A DNA stretch of 64,000 nt from assembly GCA_038230255.1 (NCBI GenBank), contig JBBRNP010000003.1, forward strand, positions 1-64,000. Reading direction: 5' to 3'. Both the position numbers and the translations under genes were made by a program. This DNA comes from AV40 sp038230255 (GTDB lineage: Bacteria; Verrucomicrobiota; Verrucomicrobiia; Chthoniobacterales; UBA10450). The stretch's first letter is position 1. Each line of letters starts with the position of its first letter. Shown piece by piece: positions 24,730 through 33,924 of this stretch. The notes below the pieces were generated by a model. The model made no database searches, was not told the origin of the DNA, and saw only the letters and a program-made list of their open reading frames with translations.

Positions 24730-24757
24730 CTGAAAGCTGAAAGCTGAACACTGAAAT
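24730..24757. repeat. heptamer array, CTGAAAG orientation (left of four-helix-bundle gene)
   Basis: CTGAAAGCTGAAAGCTGAA then CACTGAAAT, three to four units; scattered TGAAAGC also at 24708. It is the inverted counterpart of the array at 25199-25224 on the other side of the gene. Confidence 0.7.
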
Positions 24758-24811
24758 CGGAGAAACACAATTCGCCTTTAAGTTGCGCGGTCCAAATGTT
24801 GTAATTTTGAA

Positions 24812-25180
24812 ATGAGCCGATCTTCAGATGAGCTGCGACAGCGGACGAAAAATTACGCGTCGGCGATTGTTCGGCTTTACACCGCACTACCAAAGCAACG
24901 AACAGAAGCGCAGGTGATCGGCCGGCAACTGCTTCGTTCCGGGACCTCAGTCGCCGCAAATTTTCGCGAAGCATCACGGGCTCGGACGACGAATGAGTTT
25001 ATTTCGAAAATAGAAGTCTGTATTCAGGAGGCGGATGAGACGGACCTTTGGTTGGAACTTCTTCGCGACGACTGTGGTATCTCTAATGAGAAGGTAAATG
25101 ATCTCCTGCTTGAGACGAACGAATTAATCTCGATTTTTGTAACAATGGCAAAGCGCAGCAAGTTGACCATGAAAGCGTGA
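24812..25180 (+). CDS. four-helix-bundle protein (23S rRNA intervening-sequence protein type)
   Basis: 122 residues, all alpha. The motif GRQLLRSGTSVAANFREASRART is the signature of the S23/IVP four-helix-bundle family, after a first helix with KNYASAIVRLY, and before two long amphipathic helices. Relatives are encoded in intervening sequences of 23S rRNA genes in Leptospira and Coxiella, and the Avd protein of diversity-generating retroelements has the same fold; the cellular role is unknown. The gene is bracketed by inverted CTGAAAG/CTTTCAG arrays and sits between gmd and the glycan operon, on neither's terms. No reverse transcriptase is near. Confidence 0.85.
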   Translation: MSRSSDELRQRTKNYASAIVRLYTALPKQRTEAQVIGRQLLRSGTSVAANFREASRARTTNEFISKIEVCIQEADETDLWLELLRDDCGISNEKVNDLLLETNELISIFVTMAKRSKLTMKA

Positions 25181-25198
25181 TTTCGCTCGGTCGTTCCG

Positions 25199-25224
25199 AA
25201 TTTCAGCTTTCAGCTTTCAGTTTT
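25199..25224. repeat. heptamer array, CTTTCAG orientation (right of four-helix-bundle gene)
   Basis: AATTTCAGCTTTCAGCTTTC followed by AGTTTT; it stops one base before the ATG of the methyltransferase gene, so that gene's translation start region is made of the repeat and lacks a clear ribosome site. Confidence 0.7.
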
Positions 25225-25225
25225 A

Positions 25226-25975
25226 ATGAAATTCCTTCAGAGAGCCGTTCGGTCGATTCAGCGTCGCGCCTCCAAGCTCGTTCTTCCAAATCCGCGGTCT
25301 GGTCATGGCGAATACTCCATGATTTACGACACACTCAATACTCATGGCGGGCCGAGCGATTATCTGATCGATCTTGCTCTGCGCGCCGCACAAGAAGCGC
25401 GGCATACCGAGTTGCCGGACCTCAGCCGCCGGGTCGATTCCGACAGCAATGACTTTATTCGGATTTGGCCGGGCGAACATTATCGCTTGCTCGCCGCTTT
25501 GATAAAATTGTTGCAACCGAAACGCGTCGTGGAAGTCGGGACGTTTCGCGGGCTGTCGGCGCTCGCGCTGAAAAAATTTCTCCCGGCCGCCGGCAAAATC
25601 ACCACCTTCGACGTCGTTCCGTGGAACTCATTTTCAGATACGTGCATCCGCCCGGAAGATTTCGAGGACAATCGGCTGCGGCAGCAAATTGGCGATCTAT
25701 CGGACGCGGCAGTGTTTGAGTCGCATCGTAGCCTGATTCAAGAAACAGAACTGTTGTTCGTGGACGGACCGAAAGATGGCGTGTTCGAACGCAAATTGCT
25801 TGAGCAGTTGGAGACCGTTGATTTTCATAAACCCCTCCTCATCGTCATGGATGATATTCGCTTCTGGAACATGCTTGCCACTTGGCAGAACATTGCCCGA
25901 CCAAAACTCGATCTGACCTCGTTCGGCCATTGGTCGGGAACAGGCCTCGTAGAATGGCGGCGAGCCACACGCTGA
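25226..25975 (+). CDS. class I SAM-dependent methyltransferase
   Basis: 249 residues. The SAM-binding motif VVEVGTFRGLSALALKKFL lies at about 96-114, followed by KITTFDVVPWNSF and a catalytic strand LLFVDGPKDG near 175. This arrangement is like the Methyltransf_24/cephalosporin hydroxylase-type O-methyltransferases found in polysaccharide loci. It would methylate a sugar or lipid-linked glycan in the cytoplasm; the substrate is not known. It is the first gene of the plus-strand glycan operon; 1 bp separates its stop from the flippase start. Confidence 0.75.
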   Translation: MKFLQRAVRSIQRRASKLVLPNPRSGHGEYSMIYDTLNTHGGPSDYLIDLALRAAQEARHTELPDLSRRVDSDSNDFIRIWPGEHYRLLAALIKLLQPKRVVEVGTFRGLSALALKKFLPAAGKITTFDVVPWNSFSDTCIRPEDFEDNRLRQQIGDLSDAAVFESHRSLIQETELLFVDGPKDGVFERKLLEQLETVDFHKPLLIVMDDIRFWNMLATWQNIARPKLDLTSFGHWSGTGLVEWRRATR

Positions 25976-25976
25976 A

Positions 25977-27380
25977 ATGATAGCGCGCGTGCAGCAATGG
26001 ATGGAACGGCTATTTGATTTGGCCGTTAATCGTTCCGCACCCGGCACCGAGCGTGAGCGACGTTCACGCAGCATCGTGCGCGGCACCGCCGCAGCGATGG
26101 TAGCGCGTGGGATCGGCTCCCTCACTGGCATTATCACCGTTCCTCTGACTGTTCGCTATCTCGGCGCGGAACGATATGGCGCCTGGATGACGATCAGCAG
26201 TGTTTTGATTTTTTTGGGATTGAGTGATTTCGGATTGGCGTCGAGTTTAACGAACGCGCTTGGCAAAGCGTTTGGAGAAAATGATCGCGAACGCGCACGC
26301 CGTTATGTGGCGACCACGTTGTTCGCGCTTTGTATTGTCGCGATTCTTCTGGTGATCGCGGGAATCACGTTCGCCAGGCCGCTGGCGAGAATCATTTTTC
26401 CGAGCGTTAACCCATCATTACTGGACGGAGAAATCATACCGGCACTGATCATTTCATTGTCGGTCTTCGCGCTCAACTTCCCGCTTCTCGTCACTAACCG
26501 CGTGCTGGCCGCGTATCAAGAGAACGCGACCGCGAATCTGTGGATCATGGCAAGTAGCGTGGCCAATCTCATCGGCATTCTCATCGTCATCCATTTTCGC
26601 GGCGGTCTGCCATTGTTGGTACTCGGCTCCGCCGGTGCAGGGTTGCTAATCACGGCGATTAGTTCGATTTGGCTCTATGGGTGGCACAAACCCTGGCTCG
26701 CGCCAACTAGGACGGCCACCGATCTCGAATTTGCTCGCGAGTTATTTGCTACGAGCTGGATGTTTTTCGTAGCCAACATAGCGTGGCTAATCAACTCGCA
26801 AACGGACAATTTTATTATTGCTCACTATCTTGGCCCGGCACAAGTCACGCCCTACGCTGTAACGTTTCGCCTTTTCGCGTACGCAACGCTTCTGCAAGGA
26901 CTCATATTTCCGTCACTTTGGCCAGCTTACACTGAAGCAGTAGCGCGAAAAGACTATGATTGGATTCGAGGCGTGTACCGGAAAAACTTGAGATTCAGTT
27001 TGTTGATTGCGTTTTGTGTTCTCTCAGTTCTAACCGTTTTTGGTCAGCGAATCATCGGAATTTGGGCCGGGCCTTTGGCGGTCCCGCCCTTTTCAGTAAT
27101 TATATGGATGGCGGTCTGGAATTTGATACTGGCACACCTCTTTGTCCCGAGCTGCTTGCTGCAGGCAACCGGTCACATTACCGGGTTGACGATCTACGGC
27201 AGTGTTACTGCGGTATTGAATCTGGTATTATCAATCTTGTTCGTAAAGAGCTTTGGCATTGCCGGCGTCATCGCGGCTACCGTTATCGCTTATATCGTGG
27301 CAAGTTACCTGCCGATGCTCTTTGAAGCGCATAACCTGTTGCGTAGCTTTAAGCAGAATCCAGGTTCCGAGGATTCTTGA
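25977..27380 (+). CDS. Wzx-type oligosaccharide flippase (MOP superfamily)
   Basis: 467 residues with about 12-14 membrane helices and a cytoplasmic N-terminal 35 residues. The start of the transport domain, GTAAAMVARGIGSLTGIITVP then LTVRYLGAERYGAWMTISS, is the typical polysaccharide-exporter signature. It moves undecaprenyl-linked repeat units across the inner membrane for polymerisation. It overlaps the next glycosyltransferase by one base (TGATG). Gene order methyltransferase-flippase-transferases-polymerase fits a Wzx/Wzy-dependent pathway. Confidence 0.88.
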   Translation: MIARVQQWMERLFDLAVNRSAPGTERERRSRSIVRGTAAAMVARGIGSLTGIITVPLTVRYLGAERYGAWMTISSVLIFLGLSDFGLASSLTNALGKAFGENDRERARRYVATTLFALCIVAILLVIAGITFARPLARIIFPSVNPSLLDGEIIPALIISLSVFALNFPLLVTNRVLAAYQENATANLWIMASSVANLIGILIVIHFRGGLPLLVLGSAGAGLLITAISSIWLYGWHKPWLAPTRTATDLEFARELFATSWMFFVANIAWLINSQTDNFIIAHYLGPAQVTPYAVTFRLFAYATLLQGLIFPSLWPAYTEAVARKDYDWIRGVYRKNLRFSLLIAFCVLSVLTVFGQRIIGIWAGPLAVPPFSVIIWMAVWNLILAHLFVPSCLLQATGHITGLTIYGSVTAVLNLVLSILFVKSFGIAGVIAATVIAYIVASYLPMLFEAHNLLRSFKQNPGSEDS

Positions 27381-28633
27381 TGCGTCTTCTGATTTGGTGC
27401 CCAACGCTTAATCCCGGCGGCGGCGAAAGACTTCTGCTTCGGCTACTCCAATCATTCCTGGATAATCCTGCGATCGCGCGGGTTGCTATAACCATTTCCG
27501 CGGGTTCAGAAAACATTTTTAACGGATTACAAGATCCTGGAGCCCGCCTGCGACTTCTTAGTGTGCCTAACCCAAAATATTGGCAATGGACAAGCCTAAC
27601 GCGATTGTCACGGCTGCAGCAGTGGCTCGGTGACTGGTCCCGGCGCCTGGCCCGAAGGCGTCTCCAGAGAGCATTCGATAGAGTCGCAAAGAGTTTCGAT
27701 ATTGCCTACTGCTTTTGGGCGCAGCATGAGCTATTCATCCGGTCGAAACTACCAATCGTAGCTACAATCCAGGACTTAACGCTGCTGGAGTTTCCCGAAA
27801 TTTTGGGAGAAAGGAGAACATCCCAACTCCATTACGAAACTCAGGAGTGGCTAACGAACAGCCTGTGTGTTGTCTCATCTCGCGCGATGGAAGAGAAGAT
27901 CAAACGATTGTTTGTTGGAGTACCAACGAATGTTCATGTTGTGCATCATGCCATTTCTCCAAACACCGGCCGTACTCACACTAAACCTTCAGCAACCTCA
28001 CGTTCGCTACCGGCTGATTACCTCATCTACCCAGCTAACCTCAATACACATAAGAATCACTATGCCCTTTTGAATGCATATGCTCGCTGGTCCAAACGTG
28101 GAGTAATCCCACTAGTTCTGACTGGCCCGGGTACAGATTTGTTAACCCAGCGCTGTCAGGAGACAAGCAGTGGCTGGCAAGTTACTCGCTTGCGTGGTCT
28201 GATTCGCCGTTTAGAACTGCGCGAGGGAACCGACTTTTTCGCGTTGGGTTACATCTCGGAATCCGAACTAATGCAACTGACTCAAGGTGCGTGGTGTTTG
28301 ATAATGCCTTCCCTGGCCGAGGGCGGCGGTAGCTTTCCAGTGGAAGAGGCACTCGACTTAGGCGTGCCGGTCGCTTGCTCCGATATTCCCGTAATGCGAG
28401 AGCATTTGGCTGCGAGAAACGCCAAGATCGCATGGTTCGATCCAGAATCTGGGGACAAGATCATTGAAGCGCTCGATGAAATGCATTCGCAATATGCGGC
28501 ATTCAAGAAATCTTCAGTACAAGCGCAGCGTGATGTCAGACCCACATGGACAGACGTCGCCTCTGAGTATGTGAGATTGTTTGAGAGCGCACTTCAGGTC
28601 GGATCTAGCACGCACCTCCCCGGCAAATTATGA
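27380..28633 (+). CDS. glycosyltransferase family 4
   Basis: 417 residues of GT-B fold. The N-terminal domain opens with RLLIWCPTLNPGGGERLLLRLL; the donor-binding C-terminal domain has LIYPANLNTHKNHYALLNAY, then the EX7E-like segment PSLAEGGGSFPVEEALDLGVPVACSD in two parts (GGGSFPVEEALDLGVPVACS). Members transfer mannose or related sugars from GDP- or UDP-sugars with retention. The ATG overlaps the flippase stop, and the next gene's ATG overlaps this stop (ATGA), which shows translational coupling. Confidence 0.85.
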   Translation: MRLLIWCPTLNPGGGERLLLRLLQSFLDNPAIARVAITISAGSENIFNGLQDPGARLRLLSVPNPKYWQWTSLTRLSRLQQWLGDWSRRLARRRLQRAFDRVAKSFDIAYCFWAQHELFIRSKLPIVATIQDLTLLEFPEILGERRTSQLHYETQEWLTNSLCVVSSRAMEEKIKRLFVGVPTNVHVVHHAISPNTGRTHTKPSATSRSLPADYLIYPANLNTHKNHYALLNAYARWSKRGVIPLVLTGPGTDLLTQRCQETSSGWQVTRLRGLIRRLELREGTDFFALGYISESELMQLTQGAWCLIMPSLAEGGGSFPVEEALDLGVPVACSDIPVMREHLAARNAKIAWFDPESGDKIIEALDEMHSQYAAFKKSSVQAQRDVRPTWTDVASEYVRLFESALQVGSSTHLPGKL

Positions 28634-29730
28634 TTCGATACCCCGTGTACAAGGCCAATCTAGGCGATCTAGACCGGGATTATGTACAACAATGTCTGGA
28701 TTCTACGTGGATCTCGTCCAAGGGTGAATTCATACAACGCTTTGAAGGTGAGTTCAGTCGATTCACGGGCGCGAGCGAGTCGATCGCGGTCTGTAACGGG
28801 ACTGTTGCACTCCATTTAGCTCTGCTAGGCCTGGGAATCGGTCCGGAAGACGAGGTAATCGTCCCGACTCTAACCTATATTGCATCAGTCAACGCAATCT
28901 CTTACGTCGGCGCGAAGCCGATTTTTGTCGAGTCCACTCGTGACACCTGGCAACTCGATCCGCTTGATGTCGAAGCGAAAGTTAGCCCGAGGACCAAAGC
29001 CATTATTGCGGTGCACCTCTACGGCCATCCCTGCGATATGGCCGCCTTGCGAAAGATCGCTGACAAGCATCACCTATTCTTAATCGAAGATTGCGCAGAG
29101 GCCTTGGGATCGCGAATCGCCGAACGGCATGTCGGCAGCATCGGCGACATCGCGACTTACAGTTTCTATGGCAACAAAACTATAACAACGGGTGAAGGTG
29201 GAATGTTGACAACAAATGATTCCGCGCTGGCCGAGCGCGTGCGGCGACTGAAGGGGCAAGGGCTCATGCCGGGACGAGAATACTGGCACGATATGATTGG
29301 CTATAATTATCGCATAACGAACATATGCGCCGCGATTGGCTGTGCTCAGTTGCAGCGAGCCGAACTGACATTGGCACGCAAACGCGAAATTGCGATGAGA
29401 TATCGAAAAGAACTAAAGGGAACTACGTTTGAAGTTCATGGCGAAGCGGCTGGAATATATCACTCATACTGGATGGTATCTATTCTCGCTCCTAGTTCGA
29501 TCGATCGAGATAAGCTTCGTGATTATTTGGCACGAAATGGTATCGAAACGCGGCCTGTGTTTTACCCGATCCATACTATGCCTATGTATTCGCGTCCCGC
29601 CCAACAATTCAAAGTTGCCGAGGATATTTCACGGCGAGGAATAAACCTGCCGAGTTATCCACAGCTGCAAGACGACGACCTGGGATTTATTTCCGACAAA
29701 TTGAGGTCCTTTGCCGATGGAAGAATCTAG
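28630..29730 (+). CDS. DegT/DnrJ/EryC1 aminotransferase, perosamine synthase-like
   Basis: 366 residues, PLP-dependent sugar aminotransferase. The PLP lysine is Lys183 in SFYGNKTITTGEGGM, a sequence shared with GDP-perosamine synthases (RfbE/PerA); LTYIASVNAI, EDCAEALGS and YNYRITNICAAIGCAQL are other family blocks. With Gmd (23712) supplying GDP-4-keto-6-deoxymannose, it would give GDP-4-amino-4,6-dideoxymannose (perosamine). A GNAT acetyltransferase overlaps its 3' end by 14 bp, fitting N-acylation of the new amine. The substrate is inferred from motif and context. Confidence 0.85.
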   Translation: MIRYPVYKANLGDLDRDYVQQCLDSTWISSKGEFIQRFEGEFSRFTGASESIAVCNGTVALHLALLGLGIGPEDEVIVPTLTYIASVNAISYVGAKPIFVESTRDTWQLDPLDVEAKVSPRTKAIIAVHLYGHPCDMAALRKIADKHHLFLIEDCAEALGSRIAERHVGSIGDIATYSFYGNKTITTGEGGMLTTNDSALAERVRRLKGQGLMPGREYWHDMIGYNYRITNICAAIGCAQLQRAELTLARKREIAMRYRKELKGTTFEVHGEAAGIYHSYWMVSILAPSSIDRDKLRDYLARNGIETRPVFYPIHTMPMYSRPAQQFKVAEDISRRGINLPSYPQLQDDDLGFISDKLRSFADGRI

Positions 29731-30208
29731 TGAAGTCACCCTACGACGGCTCGGCCCTGGAGATGCTGCAGCATTGAGTGAGCTCCTTGAAGCCGAACCA
29801 GCCGAGTACAGAAAATACTTCCATCCGTTTGAATTCGACCTTTTAACAATAAGTCAGCTGCTTAAGAAAGCAGTCCGCGACCACTTTGTAGGCGTTGAAA
29901 TATCAGGCGACGCGAAGAATCGGCTGGTCGGCTTTTATATGCTTCGTGGATTTGACGAAGGGTTCGCAGCGCCGATGTATGGTGTAATTATTGCGCATCA
30001 ATATTCTCGGCGAGGGCTTGGCGTTTTAACCCTGTCTCACGCGGAAGCCTTTTGCAGAATCAATAACATCGGCCGCCTCTTGTTAAAAGTTCATCCCGAA
30101 AACCGCAAAGCCCGGTGTCTGTATGAACAACACGGGTTTTCGTTCCTTAGAGTCGACACAACGAATGAGAATGTCGTCCTGGAAAAGCAGTTTCAGGCGA
30201 CCGAGTAA
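29717..30208 (+). CDS. GNAT family N-acetyltransferase
   Basis: 163 residues from the ATG at 29717, preceded by GAGG at 29703-29706 inside the aminotransferase gene; a TTG at 29711 is less likely. The acetyl-CoA-binding motif is YSRRGLGVLTLSHAEAFC, with the preceding strand APMYGVIIAHQ and the C-terminal ENRKARCLYEQHGF block. The overlap with the perosamine-type aminotransferase suggests it acylates that amino sugar; most characterised perosamine acetyltransferases are left-handed beta-helix proteins, so this would be an alternative. Confidence 0.82.
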   Translation: MEESSEVTLRRLGPGDAAALSELLEAEPAEYRKYFHPFEFDLLTISQLLKKAVRDHFVGVEISGDAKNRLVGFYMLRGFDEGFAAPMYGVIIAHQYSRRGLGVLTLSHAEAFCRINNIGRLLLKVHPENRKARCLYEQHGFSFLRVDTTNENVVLEKQFQATE

Positions 30209-30281
30209 GGGTATGCGCTCCTTTTTGAAGACTGCCGCAAGGATGCGCTAATTCAAACGTCTGTTTCTAGTCCGGCAATCC

Positions 30282-31448
30282 ATGCAATCACAGCGGGGTT
30301 ACAATTGCGAGAAAGATACTTCCATCTTTTTGATTGAATCGAGCGTCCGGCAGTCACGAGGTGGGGTAGCCCGATATGTACGCCAGATGGTTCGCGGCCT
30401 TCATTCCAGATACGGCCATCACTTTGTCGCTTGTAGCGGACTCGCTGGACTACCCGAGTCAGTTCGACGAGTACGCCTGCCGTTAAGGTATCCGTGGAGA
30501 TACACTTCGCGCCTTCTCTATGAAGGTACCACTTTGTTGGAGAGAGGCCTTTTGTGCGCTGTCGAAAAACGGCTGAAGCCAAGTGTGATCTTCAGTCCTT
30601 TTTATGGGCCGCTGGCTAGCCTGACGCCGCAAGTTTTCACTGTATATGATTTGATTCTCCACTTGTTTCCCGAGTACTTCCCGGCCAAGGCGAGGCGTTT
30701 AGAACTTGAACACATGCGACGTTGCTTCCTACGGGCAGCGGCAATCCTATGTATAAGCAATTCGACCAGAACTGACCTTTTTCGGTTTCACCCCGACCTG
30801 GACCCGAAAAAGGTGCACGTCGTTCCACTGGGTGTCAGCCAACTGTTCTACCAGCCACCTATACCAACCAATTCGCGCCCATATTTCTTATTTGTTGGAA
30901 CTCGCTTTGGATATAAAAACTTTGATCGACTGCTTGAAGCGTTTTCGCTCAGTGGATTAGCGCACGAATTTGATTTACGTGTTATATCTCCGCAAACCCC
31001 GGGGGCGGAATGGTCGGCAGCCGAGCGAGATTTTATTCTTTCTAAAGACTTGGAGAAGTCTGTAAAACTGCATGTAGGTGCCTCCGACCAGGAGCTCGGT
31101 AGCGCGTACGCGGGAGCCGTGGCCTTCATTTGCCCCAGTGAATATGAGGGTTTTGGACTACCCGTCTTGGAGGCGTTCGCTGCAGGAACCATTGTAGCTT
31201 GTTCTCGGACCTCGTCACTTCCCGAAGCTGGCGGAGCAGCCGCGTTTTATTTTGATCCGCTTGATGTCCAGAATATTGCGACTTCCTTGAATGAAGTCGT
31301 CCAACTCGATGCTGTTCAAAGAGCGGAGCGCGTACGCGAGGGACGGCGACATGCAAAAAATCTATCCTGGGACAAATGTATTAATACTACGTGCGAAATA
31401 CTTGAGTCCGTCGCGCATAAGAACTCTGCCACTCAGAACATGAGCTAA
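30282..31448 (+). CDS. glycosyltransferase family 4
   Basis: 388 residues, GT-B fold. Motifs: SSVRQSRGGVARYVRQMVRGL (first glycine-rich loop), TVYDLILHLFPEYF, the GTRFGYKNFDRLLEAF start of the donor domain and the CPSEYEGFGLPVLEAFAAGT segment with the EX7E glutamates. These features match mannosyltransferases of the WbaZ/WbdB kind. It stands 73 bp after the GNAT gene, the largest gap in the operon. The donor sugar is unknown. Confidence 0.87.
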   Translation: MQSQRGYNCEKDTSIFLIESSVRQSRGGVARYVRQMVRGLHSRYGHHFVACSGLAGLPESVRRVRLPLRYPWRYTSRLLYEGTTLLERGLLCAVEKRLKPSVIFSPFYGPLASLTPQVFTVYDLILHLFPEYFPAKARRLELEHMRRCFLRAAAILCISNSTRTDLFRFHPDLDPKKVHVVPLGVSQLFYQPPIPTNSRPYFLFVGTRFGYKNFDRLLEAFSLSGLAHEFDLRVISPQTPGAEWSAAERDFILSKDLEKSVKLHVGASDQELGSAYAGAVAFICPSEYEGFGLPVLEAFAAGTIVACSRTSSLPEAGGAAAFYFDPLDVQNIATSLNEVVQLDAVQRAERVREGRRHAKNLSWDKCINTTCEILESVAHKNSATQNMS

Positions 31449-31483
31449 AGGTGCGTGGCGATTCTGACTTCCTTAAGAGCGTG

Positions 31484-32311
31484 ATGATATCGGTTGTCAC
31501 CCCGAGTTTTCGGCAGGTGCAATGGCTAAAGCTTTGCGCCGCGTCCGTTGCCGACCAAAAAGGAGTAGAGCACGAACATATTATTCAGGACGCGGGAAGC
31601 GATTCAGGGTTGGAGGCTTGGGCGCATACCATTCCTAACCTTTCTTTATACGTCGAAAAAGATGACGGAATGTATGACGCGATCAACCGCGGACTTAGAC
31701 GTACCCGTGGCGTTATCTGTGCGTATCTAAACTGCGATGAACAACTTTTACCGGACTCCTTAGCTCGCGTAGTCTCCTTCTTTGATGAAAACCCTGATGT
31801 CGACGTCGTCTTCGGCGACGCCATTTTGATCGATAATCGCGGCAATCCCGTCTCCTACCGACGCACCATTTTGCCCACTCTTTTTCACGTGCGTCACGCG
31901 CATCTCAACACGCCTACGTGCGCAACTTTTTTCAGACGGCGACTGCTCGATCGCGGTTTCTTTTTTGACCCGAAATGGAAAGCGATCGGCGATCAGGTGT
32001 GGATGGAACAACTGCTGCTTGCCAACGTTCCTATGGCTACCCTGCCTCAACCGCTCGCCGTTTTTACTTTTACTGGAGAAAATCTGGGATCGACCACCGT
32101 ATCGGCGCAAGAAGTTGCACGCCGGCGAGGTCGCATCTCAGTGATGCGAGGGCTAAAAATAGCGGCAGTAATTTCACATCGCGTGCGTAAACTATTCGCG
32201 GGGGCATACCGTCCTCGTCCTGTCGACGTTCAGATCTACACTCTTGACTCGCCATCTGTCAGGATCCGGCGGGCTGCGCTGGTCGGCTTTGGATGGCCTG
32301 AAACCAGTTGA
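31484..32311 (+). CDS. glycosyltransferase family 2
   Basis: 275 residues from the ATG at 31484 (AAGAG lies upstream; a GTG at 31451 would add 11 residues). The GT-A core begins MISVVTPSFRQVQWLKLCAAS; the donor-binding Asp is in SDSGLEAW and the metal-binding region is YVEKDDGMYDAINRGL, typical of the WcaA/PgaC-like group. Ends in a basic segment. It is cytoplasmic or membrane-attached and adds one sugar of the repeat unit. Confidence 0.85.
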   Translation: MISVVTPSFRQVQWLKLCAASVADQKGVEHEHIIQDAGSDSGLEAWAHTIPNLSLYVEKDDGMYDAINRGLRRTRGVICAYLNCDEQLLPDSLARVVSFFDENPDVDVVFGDAILIDNRGNPVSYRRTILPTLFHVRHAHLNTPTCATFFRRRLLDRGFFFDPKWKAIGDQVWMEQLLLANVPMATLPQPLAVFTFTGENLGSTTVSAQEVARRRGRISVMRGLKIAAVISHRVRKLFAGAYRPRPVDVQIYTLDSPSVRIRRAALVGFGWPETS

Positions 32312-32376
32312 AGATGGGCTTGTGGTATTTTAGTTAGTTCCATCCAGAAGTTTGAAACGATAACTGAGACAGATTA

Positions 32377-33924
32377 ATGCAACCGATCTCTGGCAATCCC
32401 CTTTTGCGTGCGGTCGTCGTTATCGTGCCCGGCCTGTTGCTCGCGATCTGGCTCGCAACCAAAACCGGTGAGGGAGATTTACCGGTCCCGCTCTATTTTC
32501 TGATCGGTGTTGGTGTCTTACTGGTTATCAAAGTTTTTACCAAGCGCATCCGATTAGAAGCGCTGATTCTCGGTATTCTGCTCTTTGGTTACATTGTTGG
32601 ACAAAGCGGGTTTGGGCACTTCAGTTTTTCTTCGCGAAGGGGAATCTACCTTGGCGAAATCGGACTGATCATCTGCCTGGCAGCGCTTTTTATGCGTCGA
32701 GCTTTCACGCGAGAGAAGCTTGTTCCCAGCAATAGTCTGGCTTGGTCCGTTTTTTCGTTCATCGCAATCGGAACAGTTCGTTTTCTTTACGATGTCAGCT
32801 ACGCAGTGGAGCCAGTGATTGTGGTCAGGGACTTCGCGACAATCTACTATTCTGCATTTTACTTCATTGCTTTTAGTGTATGTCGCCATTCTGGTTCCAG
32901 ATTATTTCTGCAACGAACGTTGATCGTAGCCTTGATTTTCGCGATTTTTGTTTCTGGCGTGCTCTTTGTTGATTCGTCCCTTTTCAATCACCTTCTTATT
33001 CATAGGCGGCCCTTCATCGAACCGCGCGCTGACTTAATGGGATCGTTCATGGGATTCGCATGTATTTGTTTCTTCATTAACAGTCAGATAAAAGGGCATT
33101 CGGTTTGGTGGACTCCATTGTCCTTTGCGGCGTTCATAGCGTTGGTAATGCCCGCATCGCGAGCAACCTTTCTGGGATTTACCGCTGCAGTAATAGTCTT
33201 GATGCTTGCGGGCCAGACTAAGTTCCTATTGCGTCTGGCAGTCTTTGGTGTGGTCGGATTAATGATCCTAACCCCAATTGCTCTGGCAGTGAGAAACACT
33301 GGGCAAGACAGTTACGCAACGACACTTCGTGACAAAATTCTTTCCATTGTTGAGCCGTTTGGGAGCAAACGGACATTTTCCAGCAACGTGGGTGACGTTG
33401 CTGCCGGAAACAATGAATTTCGCGCCGCATGGTGGAAGTCGGTGATCGACGAGGCGAACGAAAAATCGCCACTAGTAGGTTTGGGCTTCGGCTATGATTT
33501 GGCTAAGCGATTCTTGCGAAGTTACAGCGCCCCGTTGAATACCTATGAATTCGATACGCGCAGCCCGCATAGCATTCTGCTTACAGTCTACGGCAGAATG
33601 GGCGTGATCGGGATTCTCGCCTTTGCCGTTGTTGTTCTGCAGATTCTAAGATCGTCGCTGCGGTGTGCTGCCGCTGTTCGTCGCCGCAAGACATCTCCCA
33701 TCGATATTGGATTGTGGTGCGGTGCCGTTGGAATACTAGTGACAAGCTGCTTTGGTGTGATGCTGGAAGGCCCAATGGCCGCGATTGTTTTTTGGAGTTT
33801 ACTCGGAATGGCATCATGCCGCGAATGGGAGAGAAGCACACAGGAAGACGAGAAGCCGACTGGGCCGGCCGTCCGTGAAGCCCGACTACTGCGGCGAGAA
33901 CCAGTGACATCCGGAGTTACGTGA
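32377..33924 (+). CDS. O-antigen polymerase/ligase family membrane protein
   Basis: 515 residues with about 12 membrane helices. The Wzy_C/O-antigen-ligase region includes a long periplasmic loop (about 300-400) with WWKSVIDEANEKSPLVGLGFGYD and RSPHSILLTVYGRMGVIGI, where the conserved Arg and His of the family lie. It would polymerise flipped repeat units (Wzy) or attach the chain to lipid A core (WaaL); the sequence alone does not separate the two. It follows the GT2 gene after 65 bp and overlaps the next GT4 gene by 4 bp. Confidence 0.85.
   Translation: MQPISGNPLLRAVVVIVPGLLLAIWLATKTGEGDLPVPLYFLIGVGVLLVIKVFTKRIRLEALILGILLFGYIVGQSGFGHFSFSSRRGIYLGEIGLIICLAALFMRRAFTREKLVPSNSLAWSVFSFIAIGTVRFLYDVSYAVEPVIVVRDFATIYYSAFYFIAFSVCRHSGSRLFLQRTLIVALIFAIFVSGVLFVDSSLFNHLLIHRRPFIEPRADLMGSFMGFACICFFINSQIKGHSVWWTPLSFAAFIALVMPASRATFLGFTAAVIVLMLAGQTKFLLRLAVFGVVGLMILTPIALAVRNTGQDSYATTLRDKILSIVEPFGSKRTFSSNVGDVAAGNNEFRAAWWKSVIDEANEKSPLVGLGFGYDLAKRFLRSYSAPLNTYEFDTRSPHSILLTVYGRMGVIGILAFAVVVLQILRSSLRCAAAVRRRKTSPIDIGLWCGAVGILVTSCFGVMLEGPMAAIVFWSLLGMASCREWERSTQEDEKPTGPAVREARLLRREPVTSGVT

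Noticed and set aside
24812..25180. Avd protein of a diversity-generating retroelement
   Set aside because: Same fold, but there is no reverse transcriptase, template repeat or variable repeat in the neighbourhood.
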